NCBI GenBank assembly: GCA_963743945.1
Contig: CAVURO010000001.1
Span: 186,001-250,000 of the forward strand
DNA length: 64,000 nucleotides
Reading direction: 5' to 3'
DNA from: JACOTK01 sp963743945
Lineage (GTDB): Bacteria > Actinomycetota > Acidimicrobiia > Acidimicrobiales > CADCSY01
Notes under the pieces: generated by a model
The model's input: the letters and a program-made list of their open reading frames with translations, nothing else
The model's database searches: none
What the model was told of the DNA's origin: nothing
Translations under genes and position numbers: made by a program
Part shown: piece by piece, positions 1 to 10,062 of the stretch
Numbering within the stretch: position 1 is the stretch's first letter
How the letters are laid out: the number at the start of each line of letters is the position of its first letter

Positions 1-155
1 AAGGTAACACCCCATGACAGGTGCTGGGTTTCCCCATTCGGATATCCACGGATCGAAGCTTGATAGGCAGCTCCCCGTGGCTTTTCGCAGCCATCCACGT
101 CCTTCATCGGCATCAGGCGCCAAGGCATCCACCGTTGGCTCTTTCTAGCTTGGAA
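1..155 (-). rRNA. 23S ribosomal RNA, 5' end (partial)
   Basis: The minus strand reads GGTGGATGCCTTGGC followed by the GATGAAGGACG block, which are conserved elements near the 5' end of bacterial 23S rRNA. The gene runs off the left edge, so only about 155 nt are present. The 5' boundary is estimated from the usual distance of about 22 nt before GGTGGATGCC and is uncertain by roughly 10 nt. It lies downstream of 16S in the same operon. Confidence 0.93.
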
Positions 156-180
156 AAAAAAGATGCTCGTGCTCGCTATG

Positions 181-196
181 GAATTCTCAAGGAACA
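181..196 (-). promoter_or_regulatory. boxA antitermination element in the rRNA spacer
   Basis: The minus strand reads TGTTCCTTGAGAATTC, close to the boxA consensus TGCTCTTTGAAAA that loads NusB/S10 for rRNA antitermination. A second copy lies in the leader (2133-2150). nusB is also in this window (51929-52348). Confidence 0.65.
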
Positions 197-217
197 GAAA
201 AGGGAGCTGTGCTCCCA

Positions 218-233
218 GAAAACGGAACAGAGG
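218..233 (-). repeat. pre-16S processing stem, 3' arm
   Basis: The 16 nt here are an exact reverse complement of 2125-2140 in the 16S leader. The two arms flank the whole 16S gene and would form the long double-stranded stem that RNase III cuts to release pre-16S. Confidence 0.8.
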
Positions 234-394
234 TTGGACCGAAAGAATCAAATTCAACCCAGTGAGGCTGCAACTGACGAATCAGGTGCAGTACCTACAA
301 ACGGGGAAGAACAAGTGTCAGTCGAGTAGCAAAGTGATCGACTCGGGAGTGCACCGACGCCAAAACCGACATGGTCATGGCGTTGATGGTGTCT

Positions 395-1925
<1,531 letters not shown>

Positions 1926-2124
1926 GATCTCGACATTCCCCGGCGAACCGGTTCTGCCTTCGATCGGTTAGAAAGCCCGACTTCTTGCCCGAAGGCTTGA
2001 AGTCAAACTGGCATCATGACGACAGTTTGTTGTTGTCCGTCGTTTTGATGCTTGTAACTTGTTGAACGACATCATCAGAACCAAAAGCTCTGATGCGGTC
2101 GCCCGCACTTTGCTTTTGAACCTT

Positions 2125-2140
2125 CCTCTGTTCCGTTTTC
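2125..2140 (-). repeat. pre-16S processing stem, 5' arm
   Basis: Exact 16-nt reverse complement of 218-233 across the 16S gene. It overlaps the start of the leader boxA. Confidence 0.8.
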
Positions 2141-2150
2141 AAGGAGCACA
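2133..2150 (-). promoter_or_regulatory. boxA antitermination element in the rRNA leader
   Basis: The minus strand reads TGTGCTCCTTGAAAACGG, containing TGCTCCTTGAAAA, nearly the boxA consensus. A hairpin with a UUCG loop (2169-2182) lies just upstream in the boxB position. Confidence 0.75.
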
Positions 2151-2273
2151 CCTGCTTACGAGCACACCTCTCCCGAAGGAGATGTTCGTGCTCGCGCCCG
2201 GGTCGTTTTGCGAAACACGCTTTCGACCTTGTGCCTGGGTTTTGGTAACCCTGGCTTTCCGGGGCGAAGGTGA

Positions 2274-2302
2274 ACACTACCGGGTTCTCATCTCACTGTC
2301 AA
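2274..2302 (-). promoter_or_regulatory. rRNA operon promoter
   Basis: On the minus strand a perfect -35 hexamer TTGACA (2297-2302) is followed by a 17-nt spacer and TAGTGT as -10 (2274-2279). This is the strongest sigma-70-type promoter I see in the window, and it faces the 16S gene with a leader of about 345 nt. Confidence 0.75.
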
Positions 2303-2615
2303 CTCCCCAACCGGATTTTCCCGGATCCACTGGATTCAGGGGCTACCGGCTGGGAGCAGAGACTCTACCCGATTCCGACAAGGATGCAATTCGAGAGCGT
2401 CTACCCGACAACCTCATCGCCCTCGCCCTGCAACCCGAACCAGCCTGGATCACCGCGGTCCTCTCACCGCCCCTACAAGGCTCCGACACCCATCCCGGCT
2501 ACCAGACCCCAACCCGACCCCTCCAAGCCCACCACGCCGACCGGCCAAAGCCAATCAGTGGATTGGGGCTCAGGTAGGTGCTCGAATCAATAGAACGGAG
2601 CGCCTGACCCCCGCG
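2303..2615. other. Intergenic region upstream of the rRNA promoter
   Basis: About 310 nt between the rRNA promoter and the stop of the O-antigen-ligase-like gene. I see no convincing gene. C-rich stretches near 2400-2560 could be upstream promoter or terminator DNA, but no clear hairpin plus U-tract was found. Confidence 0.4.
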
Positions 2616-4499
2616 TCAAGCTGACAACGGGATCCGAAAGGAGTCTGGTTCCAGCAAAGGTCGGAGAATCTCTCTTGCCTTCATGTTTCTGGGTTCTCGT
2701 CGAACCGCTCGGCGGGCCGCTGCACGAGCGTCCGAGGTCCTGCCCTGCCTTTCATAGAAGGTAGCCAAATTGACTGATGCAGCGGCACTCTGCGGAGCGA
2801 GAGACTCGGCTTGTAGCCACACCGTCTCTGCTCGTGGGTCGTGGCCGAGTGCGAGAGCGACGCCGAAACGGAGAAGAACCTGGGCATTGCGAGGGTCGTC
2901 AGTTGCCAGATGCTCCAACGAGCGCAGCGCTGCTTTGAGATGGTCCGCCGTGCCGGTCACCTGGGCCCTTGCCAACAGGAGGCGCGCCTGTTCGCTGCGA
3001 GCGACGGGGTCGCCTGGCGAGCGGTCCAGTGACTTGTCGATCGCAAGCAGCGCTCGACCCGGTGCACCCGAAGCCTCCAGGGCACGAGCCTGGGCGAGGT
3101 AATAGCGCACGGCATCGGGCCGTAGTCGAACGGCTGCTCCGGGTTCGGCGCTTCCCGCCAATACTGACACCGCCCGGCGATCGGCTGCGACGTCAAGAGC
3201 CCCCGCCCCCAACGCTGCCACAGCCCCTGTTCCCATGAGAACACCAAGCACTTGTCGGAAGCGTCGGAGCGGACGATCGACCCGTGCTCCACGCTCGGTG
3301 TGGGCCACGGCACCGGACACCACCACGCCGACAAGAAGCCATGCCAGAGGTTCGATCTCGGCCACGGGAAAGAGGAACAGTGACTGCACCCCATAGGCAA
3401 TAAGGCCCGCAGCGGCGCCCGCTCGCCAGGAGTCTAATGACCGCAGGCCCTGCCAAACGGGCCGTGCGACTGCCGCTAGTAGGGCCACATAGACAAGCGC
3501 CCCGAATACCCCGGTCGTGGCGGCAACATCGAGCGGCGCGCTGTGGGCTCGATCGGGCAACGGCACTCGACCGTGCTCCCGCTCGTAGTCGCCGCCAACG
3601 TGTCGGCCGAAATCGATGCGATAGCCTTCGGGACCCACCCCGAGCAATGGGTGGTCACCGATCACTCGCACTGCGACACGCCACTCGTCAAGTCGGCCCC
3701 GGGCTCCACCCTCTTGATCCAGGAACAGATCAGGAACCCTCGACGCGACCCCCGATGTCACCCCAAGCACCACGGCGAGCGTCGCGGCAACTGCGATCAC
3801 TCCGGCCATCTGGAGAACCGGCACGCGTCGGGCCAATGCCCATACGAGCGAGGCCACGATCGCCCCGACCCATGCAGAGCGGGCGCCCGTCAGCACCAGA
3901 GCCACCCAACCTGATGTGGCCGCAGTGGCCAAGAGCGTGGAACGCCTAGCGAAAGCAAGCCCGGTTGCAGCCGGGCACAACAGCGCCAATGCAGCCCCCA
4001 GATAGGCTGACGAGCCGAAGGTTGCTCCTGGTCGATCGCCGATTCCGTTAAGCGCAATGGGGTGCCACCCCAGCGCTTCTGCCACTGCCCATGCCCCCAC
4101 AAGCCCGGTGACAACGGCGGCCGCATGGGCAAAGAGGCGAATCTCGCGATGGCTGAGTGCGCGGCCGGAAGCGAACGCCACCGCGCAAAGGACCCAGGCG
4201 ATAACGCCAAAATGTCGTTCAGGTGTCCCCGTCCATGCATAGAGCGGGTCGACACCCACCGCCGCCGAGGAACCTGCCACAAGAAGGAAGGCTCCCCACA
4301 GCGCCAAAGGGAGGCGAGCTGACGTTGTCCGACGGCCAAGGACGCAAGCGCCGAGCGCCAGGACGAGCGAGCTTACAACCGCCCACTTTGCCGGACCGAA
4401 AGGTGCCAAGCCAACGGGGTCCATCACAAGTACCGACCCAACGGGCACGGCTGCAGCGATGACCCCACACACGCCGGGCGGGTGAAGATCAGTGGCCAT
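2616..4499 (-). CDS. O-antigen ligase/polymerase-like membrane protein with TPR tail
   Basis: About 627 aa. The N-terminal two thirds are a series of hydrophobic segments separated by short loops, ending in an exposed loop with the HNxxL-like region typical of Wzy_C/WaaL proteins replaced by RAHSAPLD. The C-terminal third is soluble and Ala/Arg-rich with TPR-like helices (for example SAAASVNLATFYERQGR). This layout fits O-antigen ligase/polymerase superfamily proteins that assemble or attach surface glycans at the membrane. The ATG at 4499 is chosen over an upstream TTG (4565) because the preceding 22 residues are not hydrophobic or family-like; no strong ribosome site decides it. No glycan gene cluster surrounds it, so the substrate is unknown. 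Confidence 0.65.
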   Translation of the reverse strand: MATDLHPPGVCGVIAAAVPVGSVLVMDPVGLAPFGPAKWAVVSSLVLALGACVLGRRTTSARLPLALWGAFLLVAGSSAAVGVDPLYAWTGTPERHFGVIAWVLCAVAFASGRALSHREIRLFAHAAAVVTGLVGAWAVAEALGWHPIALNGIGDRPGATFGSSAYLGAALALLCPAATGLAFARRSTLLATAATSGWVALVLTGARSAWVGAIVASLVWALARRVPVLQMAGVIAVAATLAVVLGVTSGVASRVPDLFLDQEGGARGRLDEWRVAVRVIGDHPLLGVGPEGYRIDFGRHVGGDYEREHGRVPLPDRAHSAPLDVAATTGVFGALVYVALLAAVARPVWQGLRSLDSWRAGAAAGLIAYGVQSLFLFPVAEIEPLAWLLVGVVVSGAVAHTERGARVDRPLRRFRQVLGVLMGTGAVAALGAGALDVAADRRAVSVLAGSAEPGAAVRLRPDAVRYYLAQARALEASGAPGRALLAIDKSLDRSPGDPVARSEQARLLLARAQVTGTADHLKAALRSLEHLATDDPRNAQVLLRFGVALALGHDPRAETVWLQAESLAPQSAAASVNLATFYERQGRTSDARAAARRAVRREPRNMKAREILRPLLEPDSFRIPLSA

Positions 4500-5092
4500 C
4501 AAACGCAAGTCTCGTTTTGCCGGATGATCACAGCCGTTGAGAATAGGCCCATTGTCATAGATCAAGTGGGCACGTCGGAATCTGTCACAGTTGAATGTTG
4601 GCGCTGTGTCCGCGGTCGTGAGCGGAAAATGGAGGGTTCCCTAAGCGAGATCGTCAGCCCACATGTTGTTTGACCGGCTATGAATATATAAGACAACAAG
4701 CGACGAGAAGGAAATGATCGTTGCCCCTTGTGCCAAGAGGTGGAAGCCAAATGCCTCATGGATGAACCCAGATGAAAAACCAGCGAATCCCTGTCTGTCA
4801 CGTGATGTGAGACACCTGTCGTTTCGAACCATCCCTACAGCGCCTGGGGCTCGGACGGCGCTGCATCAACGGGTAGCGGCGCCAACAAGGCCGCCATGAG
4901 CGTCACGGCGAGGGGGTCACCCCCAACACAACCCGCTCCCTTGCCGACGCGACACCACAACCGACCCGGACGATCTTGCACGATGCCCCCGAGCGCCGAA
5001 ATCGAACGGGCGCACCGTAGCGCCCCCCTGGGCGGTCAACTCGCCGAGTCAGGACGTTGTCGCCGTGTCGTACCTCAGGCGGCGGGTGTCTC
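4500..5092. other. Gene-poor intergenic region with an AT-rich patch
   Basis: About 590 nt with no credible gene on either strand; the short open frames have no family-like sequence. An AT-rich patch with TATATA at about 4683-4690 is unusual for this GC-rich window. A GGGCGC/GCGCCC inverted repeat lies near 5009-5030, past the tyrS stop, without a clear U-tract. Confidence 0.4.
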
Positions 5093-6383
5093 TCAGGAAA
5101 CCTCGAGCAGGTGGTAGTTCCGCTTGCCCTTTCGGAGCAGGACCCACCGTCCGAAAAGGAGGTCGGCGCCGGATATGGCACCCAGGGTCGGGTCCACCCG
5201 ACGGTTGTTCACGTAGACCCCACCCTGATCGATGTCCCGGCGGGCGGCTCCCCGCGAGGCTGCGAGGCCGGTCTCGACGAGGACGTCCGGCAGATCGAGA
5301 CCCCCCTCGAAGCGCCCACGGGCAACCGTGGTCGTCCCGACCTCGCCGGCGAGCGTCGCGATCACCGCCTCGGAGACCTGGTCGAGGTCGGCTCCGAACA
5401 AGATGAGCGACGCTGCCTCTGCGGCGCGGGCCTCGTCCTGCCCGTGCACCAGGGCGGTGACGTGCTCGGCGAGCGCACGTTGGCCGAGTCGCCGCTCGGG
5501 AGCGGCACGGTGCTCGGCGGCCAGGCCACGGGCATCGGCCACGCTCAGGAGCGTGATCTGCAGCAGGAAGCGTTCGACATCTCGGTCGTCGACCTGCATC
5601 CAGTATTGATAGAAGCGATAGGGACTGGTCCGGGCAGCGTCGAGCCAGATGGTGCCCTCAGCGGTCTTTCCGTACTTGGCGCCGTCCGATCGGGTCACCA
5701 GGGGAAAGGTCAGCCCATGGACGGATCGCCCGCTCCGGCGGCGGATCAGGTCGATCCCGGCGGTGATGTTGCCCCATTGATCGGATCCACCGACCTGCAA
5801 CTCGCATGCCTCGTGCTCGGCCAACCACCAGTAGTCGTTGGCCTGCAGCAGCATGTAGCTGAACTCGGTGTAGGAGATGCCCTCCGTGCCCTCCATGCGG
5901 CTGCGCACCGAATCCTTGGCCACCATCTGGTTCACGGTGACGTGCTTGCCGACCTCGCGCAGGAAATCCACCAGGCGCACGTCGGAGGTCCAGCGGTTGT
6001 TGTCCACGAGGACCGCCCGGGACGACCCGGGACCAAAGTCGAGAAGGCGTTCGAGCTGGCCTGCTATCCCCGCCAGGTTGGCCTCGAGCGTGGCGGCATC
6101 CAGGAGATTGCGCTCGGCCGACTTGCCGCTGGGGTCGCCGATCATCCCGGTCGCTCCTCCTGCGAGGGCGATCGGGCGGTGTCCGGCCAACTGGAACCGG
6201 CGGAGCCCGAGGATGGGCACGAGTGAGCCCACGTGGAGGCTGTCGGCGGTAGGATCGAAGCCGCAGTACAGGGTCAGGGGGCCCGATGCGAGGCGCGCAG
6301 CGAGTGCCAGCGCGATCGGTGCTGTCGTGCACGAGTCCCCGCTGATCGAGGTCGGTGAGAAGGTCAACAGCTGGAGCGGTCAT
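5093..6383 (-). CDS. tyrS: Tyrosyl-tRNA synthetase, with an apparent +1 frameshift near the N terminus
   Basis: Class I aminoacyl-tRNA synthetase charging tRNA-Tyr, about 429 aa once the frame is joined. HVGSL is the HIGH motif, KYGKT is the KMSKS equivalent of bacterial TyrS, and the C terminus is an S4 RNA-binding domain (SRGAARRDIDQGG). The natural start is the ATG at 6383, just after AAAGGA, and reads MTAPAVDLLTDLDQRGLVHD. That frame breaks after the STDR residues, and the family sequence resumes in the next frame at LAARLASGPLTLYCGFDPT. Removing one C at 6307-6308 restores STDRAALAARLASGP. A single-base insertion or consensus error is inferred. It is divergent from the penicillin-binding protein gene. 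Confidence 0.9.
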
Positions 6384-6492
6384 TCCTTTATCGTCGCCCC
6401 CCCCGGCCGACAGGTCCAACACGAGACGGTGGGACGAGCGCAGCAATGGCCGTATCCCCCGGTGGGCGTGCCGGACGATCGACAATGAAGCC

Positions 6493-8859
6493 ATGAGACT
6501 CCCGGGCAGAGCGCGGCTCGGCTCGCTGTTCATCGCCTTGCTGCTGACGGCGACTGCGGCCTGTTCCTACGAGCCCGCACACTTCGATGTCGCGGAGCCC
6601 ACCCTGGCGACGTCGACCAAGATCTACGCCGCCGACGGCGCGCTCATCACGACCTTGTCGGCGGAGGAGAATCGTGAGCTGGTGGAGCTGGACGACCTCC
6701 CCGACCATGTTGCCGATGCCGTGATCGCCATCGAGGACGCCCGATTTCTCGAGCACCGGGGCGTCGACGCCCGCGCCGTCATGCGTGCTCTGCGTCGTAA
6801 TGCCGAAGCAGGCGAGGTGATCGAGGGCGGCTCGACGATCACCCAGCAGTACATCAAGAACCTCCTGGGCGAGGACGACAAGACGGTCAAACGAAAGCTG
6901 AGGGAGGCCTCGCTGGCAGTCCAGCTCGAACGTCAGTACACCAAGCGGCGAATTCTCGAGCTGTACCTCAACACCATCTTCCTGGGCAACGGTGCCTACG
7001 GTATTCAGGCGGCAGCCCTGGAGTACTTCGGGGTTCCCGCGGCGGAGCTCACGCTTGCCCAGTCGGCCGTCCTGGCCGGGCTCATCCGATCCCCGAGCGC
7101 ATCGGACCCCTACGACCTCCCCGAACGTGCGATCGCACGGCGCAACGAGGTCCTCTCCCGGATGGCCGAGCTCGGGCTCGTGAAGCCCGCCGATGCCGCA
7201 TCGGCTGCGGCGGAACCACTCGGATTGCGGGTCAAGGCCGACGAGGATCGCTATGCCGCTCCCTATTTCGTCGAGCAGGTGAAGCGCTTCGTGCTGGACG
7301 ACCCTCGATTCGGCAAGACGCCCTCCGAACGCCAACGTCTGTTGTTCCGCGGTGGCCTGCGCATCACCACCAGCCTAGACCTTCGTCTGCAGGCCTTGGC
7401 GGAGGATGCCGTGGGCAAGGTTCGCCCCGGTGAGCCGGGTCCCGATGCGGCACTGGCCGCCATCGAGCCCACAACCGGTGCGGTCCGAGCGCTTGTGGGT
7501 GGCCGCGATTTCTTCAGTGGCAACCCCCGGGCCAAGCTGGATCTCGCCACCGGTGGTCCCGGTCGTCCGGCAGGCTCGTCGTTCAAACCGTTCGTGCTTG
7601 CCGCTGCATTGGAGAAGGGCATTCCCCTCGACAAGGTGTACCCGGCTCCGAGCTCCATCGAGCTCGCCCTGCCCAGCGAGGTCTGGAAGGTGGAGAACTA
7701 CGAGGGGAGCGGAGGAGGCAGCGCCGATCTGCGGGACGCAACCGTGCGCTCCTACAACACGGTGTATGCGCAGCTCGTGATGGAGGTTGGTCCCGAGGAG
7801 GCGATGCGCATGGCGTCGCGACTGGGCATCGCCGACCCTTTGGAGCCCTTCCCGTCGGCCGTGTTGGGCACCAACGACGTCCATGCGCTGTCCATGGCCA
7901 GTGCCTACGGGACCTTCGCCACACGCGGCGTCCAGGTGGATCCGGCGTTCGTCATGACGGTCACCCGTAGCGACGGCGCCGTGCTCTACCAGCACCAGAC
8001 GAGCGCCAGGCGAGCCGTGTCCCGTTACGTCGCCGATCAGGTCAACAGCGTGCTCCAGGAGGTCATGACCCGGGGGACGGGAACCGACGCCCGCATCGGC
8101 CGTCCCGCTGCGGGCAAGACCGGAACCGGCCAGGCCTGGCGGGACGCCTGGTTCGTGGGCTACACCCCCGATCTGGTGACCGCCGTGTGGATGGGCTTCG
8201 CCGAGGAGGGACGACGGTCCATGGTCCCCCCGGCCACGCCCTTTCGCATCACCGGCGGAACCTGGCCTGCCGAGATCTGGCAGCTCTTCATGACCAATGC
8301 ACTGGCTGACGTTCCCGCCTCCGACTTTGCCCTTCCCGAACCGCCGCCGGCCCCCCCCACGAGCATCACGACATCGACGACCCTCGACCCGGCCGCGCGG
8401 TTGGCGAACGTCCGGGGCATGCCGAACCAGATGGCCACGCAGACACTCGAGGCGCAGGGCGTGAAGGTGCGCATCCATTCCGTCGCCGATGACGAGTACC
8501 CGCCCGGGGTGGTCGTGGCACAGCGACCTCCTGCCGGAACGCCGCTTTCGGACATCACGAGCGTCACCATCGACGTGGCGAACGGCAGGCCGGCGTCGGG
8601 CGAGGTTCCCGGCGTGCTCGGACTGACCCGGACCGATGCGATCGCTGCCATCGAGCGCCGGGGGTTCCGTGTCGAGGTCATCGAGGAGGTCGAGCCCGGC
8701 TCCACGACGCAACCGCCGGTGTCGGACCCCGGAGCCTCCACGACGACAGCGGTTGTCCCCGAGGCCGTGGTGTGGAAGCAGAACCCCGCCGCCGGACGCC
8801 GTTCAGCCTTCGACCAACCGGTGCGCATCTGGGTCAACCCTCCCGGTCCGTTGCTGTAA
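6493..8859 (+). CDS. Class A penicillin-binding protein with PASTA domains
   Basis: Bifunctional peptidoglycan synthase, 788 aa. An N-terminal hydrophobic segment ends in a Cys at residue 24, weakly lipobox-like. The glycosyltransferase-51 domain shows EDARFLEHRG (residues 81-90, catalytic Glu) and STITQQY. The transpeptidase domain shows SxxK (S362-K365), SxN (S420-N422) and KTG (542-544). A Pro-rich linker then leads to two PASTA repeats (about 660-788), which usually bind muropeptides. The ATG at 6493 sits directly before the hydrophobic segment; the frame is open upstream but overlaps the tyrS start. It polymerises and crosslinks glycan strands outside the membrane. Confidence 0.92.
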   Translation: MRLPGRARLGSLFIALLLTATAACSYEPAHFDVAEPTLATSTKIYAADGALITTLSAEENRELVELDDLPDHVADAVIAIEDARFLEHRGVDARAVMRALRRNAEAGEVIEGGSTITQQYIKNLLGEDDKTVKRKLREASLAVQLERQYTKRRILELYLNTIFLGNGAYGIQAAALEYFGVPAAELTLAQSAVLAGLIRSPSASDPYDLPERAIARRNEVLSRMAELGLVKPADAASAAAEPLGLRVKADEDRYAAPYFVEQVKRFVLDDPRFGKTPSERQRLLFRGGLRITTSLDLRLQALAEDAVGKVRPGEPGPDAALAAIEPTTGAVRALVGGRDFFSGNPRAKLDLATGGPGRPAGSSFKPFVLAAALEKGIPLDKVYPAPSSIELALPSEVWKVENYEGSGGGSADLRDATVRSYNTVYAQLVMEVGPEEAMRMASRLGIADPLEPFPSAVLGTNDVHALSMASAYGTFATRGVQVDPAFVMTVTRSDGAVLYQHQTSARRAVSRYVADQVNSVLQEVMTRGTGTDARIGRPAAGKTGTGQAWRDAWFVGYTPDLVTAVWMGFAEEGRRSMVPPATPFRITGGTWPAEIWQLFMTNALADVPASDFALPEPPPAPPTSITTSTTLDPAARLANVRGMPNQMATQTLEAQGVKVRIHSVADDEYPPGVVVAQRPPAGTPLSDITSVTIDVANGRPASGEVPGVLGLTRTDAIAAIERRGFRVEVIEEVEPGSTTQPPVSDPGASTTTAVVPEAVVWKQNPAAGRRSAFDQPVRIWVNPPGPLL

Positions 8860-8884
8860 TTTCAGCGCATTTCCTATCTTCTTG

Positions 8885-8890
8885 TACCGT
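8885..8890 (+). promoter_or_regulatory. -10 element for the RDD gene
   Basis: TACCGT lies 7 nt before the ATG at 8898, so transcription would begin at or next to the start codon. The same TANNNT-N6/7-start arrangement recurs before several other genes in the window. No good -35 is visible. Confidence 0.45.
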
Positions 8891-8897
8891 CATACCC

Positions 8898-9464
8898 ATG
8901 ACTGAACCATGGCTGCCCCCAGGATCCACCCGCTCGCATGCTTCGACTGCTCCGCCCGGAACCTCGACGGATCAGTTCGGGAGAACACTCAGTGCCTGGC
9001 CGAAGCGACTTGTCGCCCACTTCGTGGACCTCACCATCTTTCTCGTGCCGTTCCTGGCTGCCTCGGTCGTCACGGGCAAAATGATCAACTCGTCCGAGGT
9101 AAATGAGGCGGTGGGCACCGAGTCCCTCTGGGCCCTCGCGGTCTTCGCTCGCCTGTCACTGGTCGGCGCCCTGGGAGCGTCGCTACTGGTCTATTCGGTC
9201 GTCCTCCACGGGGGCGAACGTGGCCAGACCCTCGGAAAGCGACTCATGGGCGTACAGGTACGGGACGCCCTCACCGGCGATCGTCTCGGCTATCGCAAAG
9301 CCCTCCTGCGGACGTTCGTGCAAATGCTCCTGGGAGGCTTCCCGGGCCGCCTCGGCATGATCCTCGACGGCATCTGGCCACTGTGGGACCCACAACGCCG
9401 GACGCTGCACGACAAGGCCGCCGGCAGCGTTGTTGTCGACGTTCCACGCAATCCTCGGCGTTAG
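8898..9464 (+). CDS. RDD family membrane protein
   Basis: 188 aa. After a Ser/Thr/Pro-rich N terminus it has the RDD features: an Arg then Asp in the first membrane segment (KRLVAHFVDLTIFLVPFLA), a second hydrophobic segment, and the TLGKRLMGVQVRD block before a third hydrophobic segment, with the late TLHDKAAGSVVV motif. Function in this family is mostly unknown, with transport or ion handling proposed for some members. It follows the penicillin-binding protein by 38 nt and overlaps the end of the mpg gene by 4 nt, tail to tail. Confidence 0.85.
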   Translation: MTEPWLPPGSTRSHASTAPPGTSTDQFGRTLSAWPKRLVAHFVDLTIFLVPFLAASVVTGKMINSSEVNEAVGTESLWALAVFARLSLVGALGASLLVYSVVLHGGERGQTLGKRLMGVQVRDALTGDRLGYRKALLRTFVQMLLGGFPGRLGMILDGIWPLWDPQRRTLHDKAAGSVVVDVPRNPRR

Positions 9465-10049
9465 GGCCGTTCGTGCCCTCGGACCTCACCGGGGATCGTC
9501 CAGCGCCAAGGCAGGTCGGTGCGCCCGGCTGATGCCGATGCGGGGGCCGACACGTGGGGTGGGCGGAACGGGGGCGCCATCGTCGACGATGGTGACCTCC
9601 CGGTCGTTGGTGACGAGGTCGGCACCGTTGTGGTCGCCGTCGAGACCGAGTGCCCGGCAGAGCTTGGCCGGGCCCGAGCAGAGGTCACGGTCACGTCGGG
9701 CGGCGGGTCGGGCACGGCGCATCGCGTCCAGGCCGGTCAGCGGTTGAAGGGCACGAACGAGGACGGCTCCGGGCTCGCCTTCGGCGACGCAGACGGCGTT
9801 GGCACACCAGTGCATGCCATAGGTGAAATAGACGTAGAGCAGGCCCGGCGCGCCGAACATCACGGCATTGCGGGCTGTCCGACCACGATACGCATGCGAG
9901 GCAGGGTCGTCACTTCCGCCGTAGGCCTCGACCTCGACGATGCGTCCGCTCCGCTCCCCTGCCACCAACACCTTGTTGAGCAACTCGGGGGCGACAAGCC
10001 GGGGCTCACGTGCGTAGAAGCCGCGCGGTAGCGGCTTCGCCCTGCTCAC
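9461..10049 (-). CDS. mpg: 3-methyladenine DNA glycosylase (AAG/MPG family), apparent frameshift near the C terminus
   Basis: Base-excision glycosylase removing alkylated purines. Family blocks are clear: RIVEVEAYGGSDDPASHAYR with the catalytic Glu, NAVMFGAPGLLYVYFTYGMH, the GEPGAVLVRALQP strand and LCSGPAKLCRALG. The frame as given ends early, but the expected end (DLPWRWTIPGEVR and a stop at 9461) continues in the next frame, so one extra base lies at about 9520-9527, in or near a CCC run. The start is GTG 10049, or TTG 10052. It is the last gene after argH, 13 nt downstream, and probably shares its transcript. Confidence 0.87.
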
Positions 10050-10062
10050 CAAGGGGTCGGGC

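Larger units (their letters stand above)
1926..2273 (-). other. rRNA operon leader
   Basis: A transcribed leader between the promoter and 16S. It holds the boxA element at 2133-2150, the 5' arm of the processing stem at 2125-2140, and a boxB-like hairpin with TCTCC/GGAGA arms around a UUCG-type tetraloop at 2169-2182. No protein-coding gene is evident. Confidence 0.7.

Noticed and set aside
5057..6226. Long open frame antisense to tyrS
   Set aside because: High GC gives long antisense frames; the opposite strand matches tyrosyl-tRNA synthetase motif by motif.
5093..6367. tyrS starting at TTG 6367
   Set aside because: The residues after that TTG do not match the family, while ATG 6383 in the other frame gives the expected N terminus.
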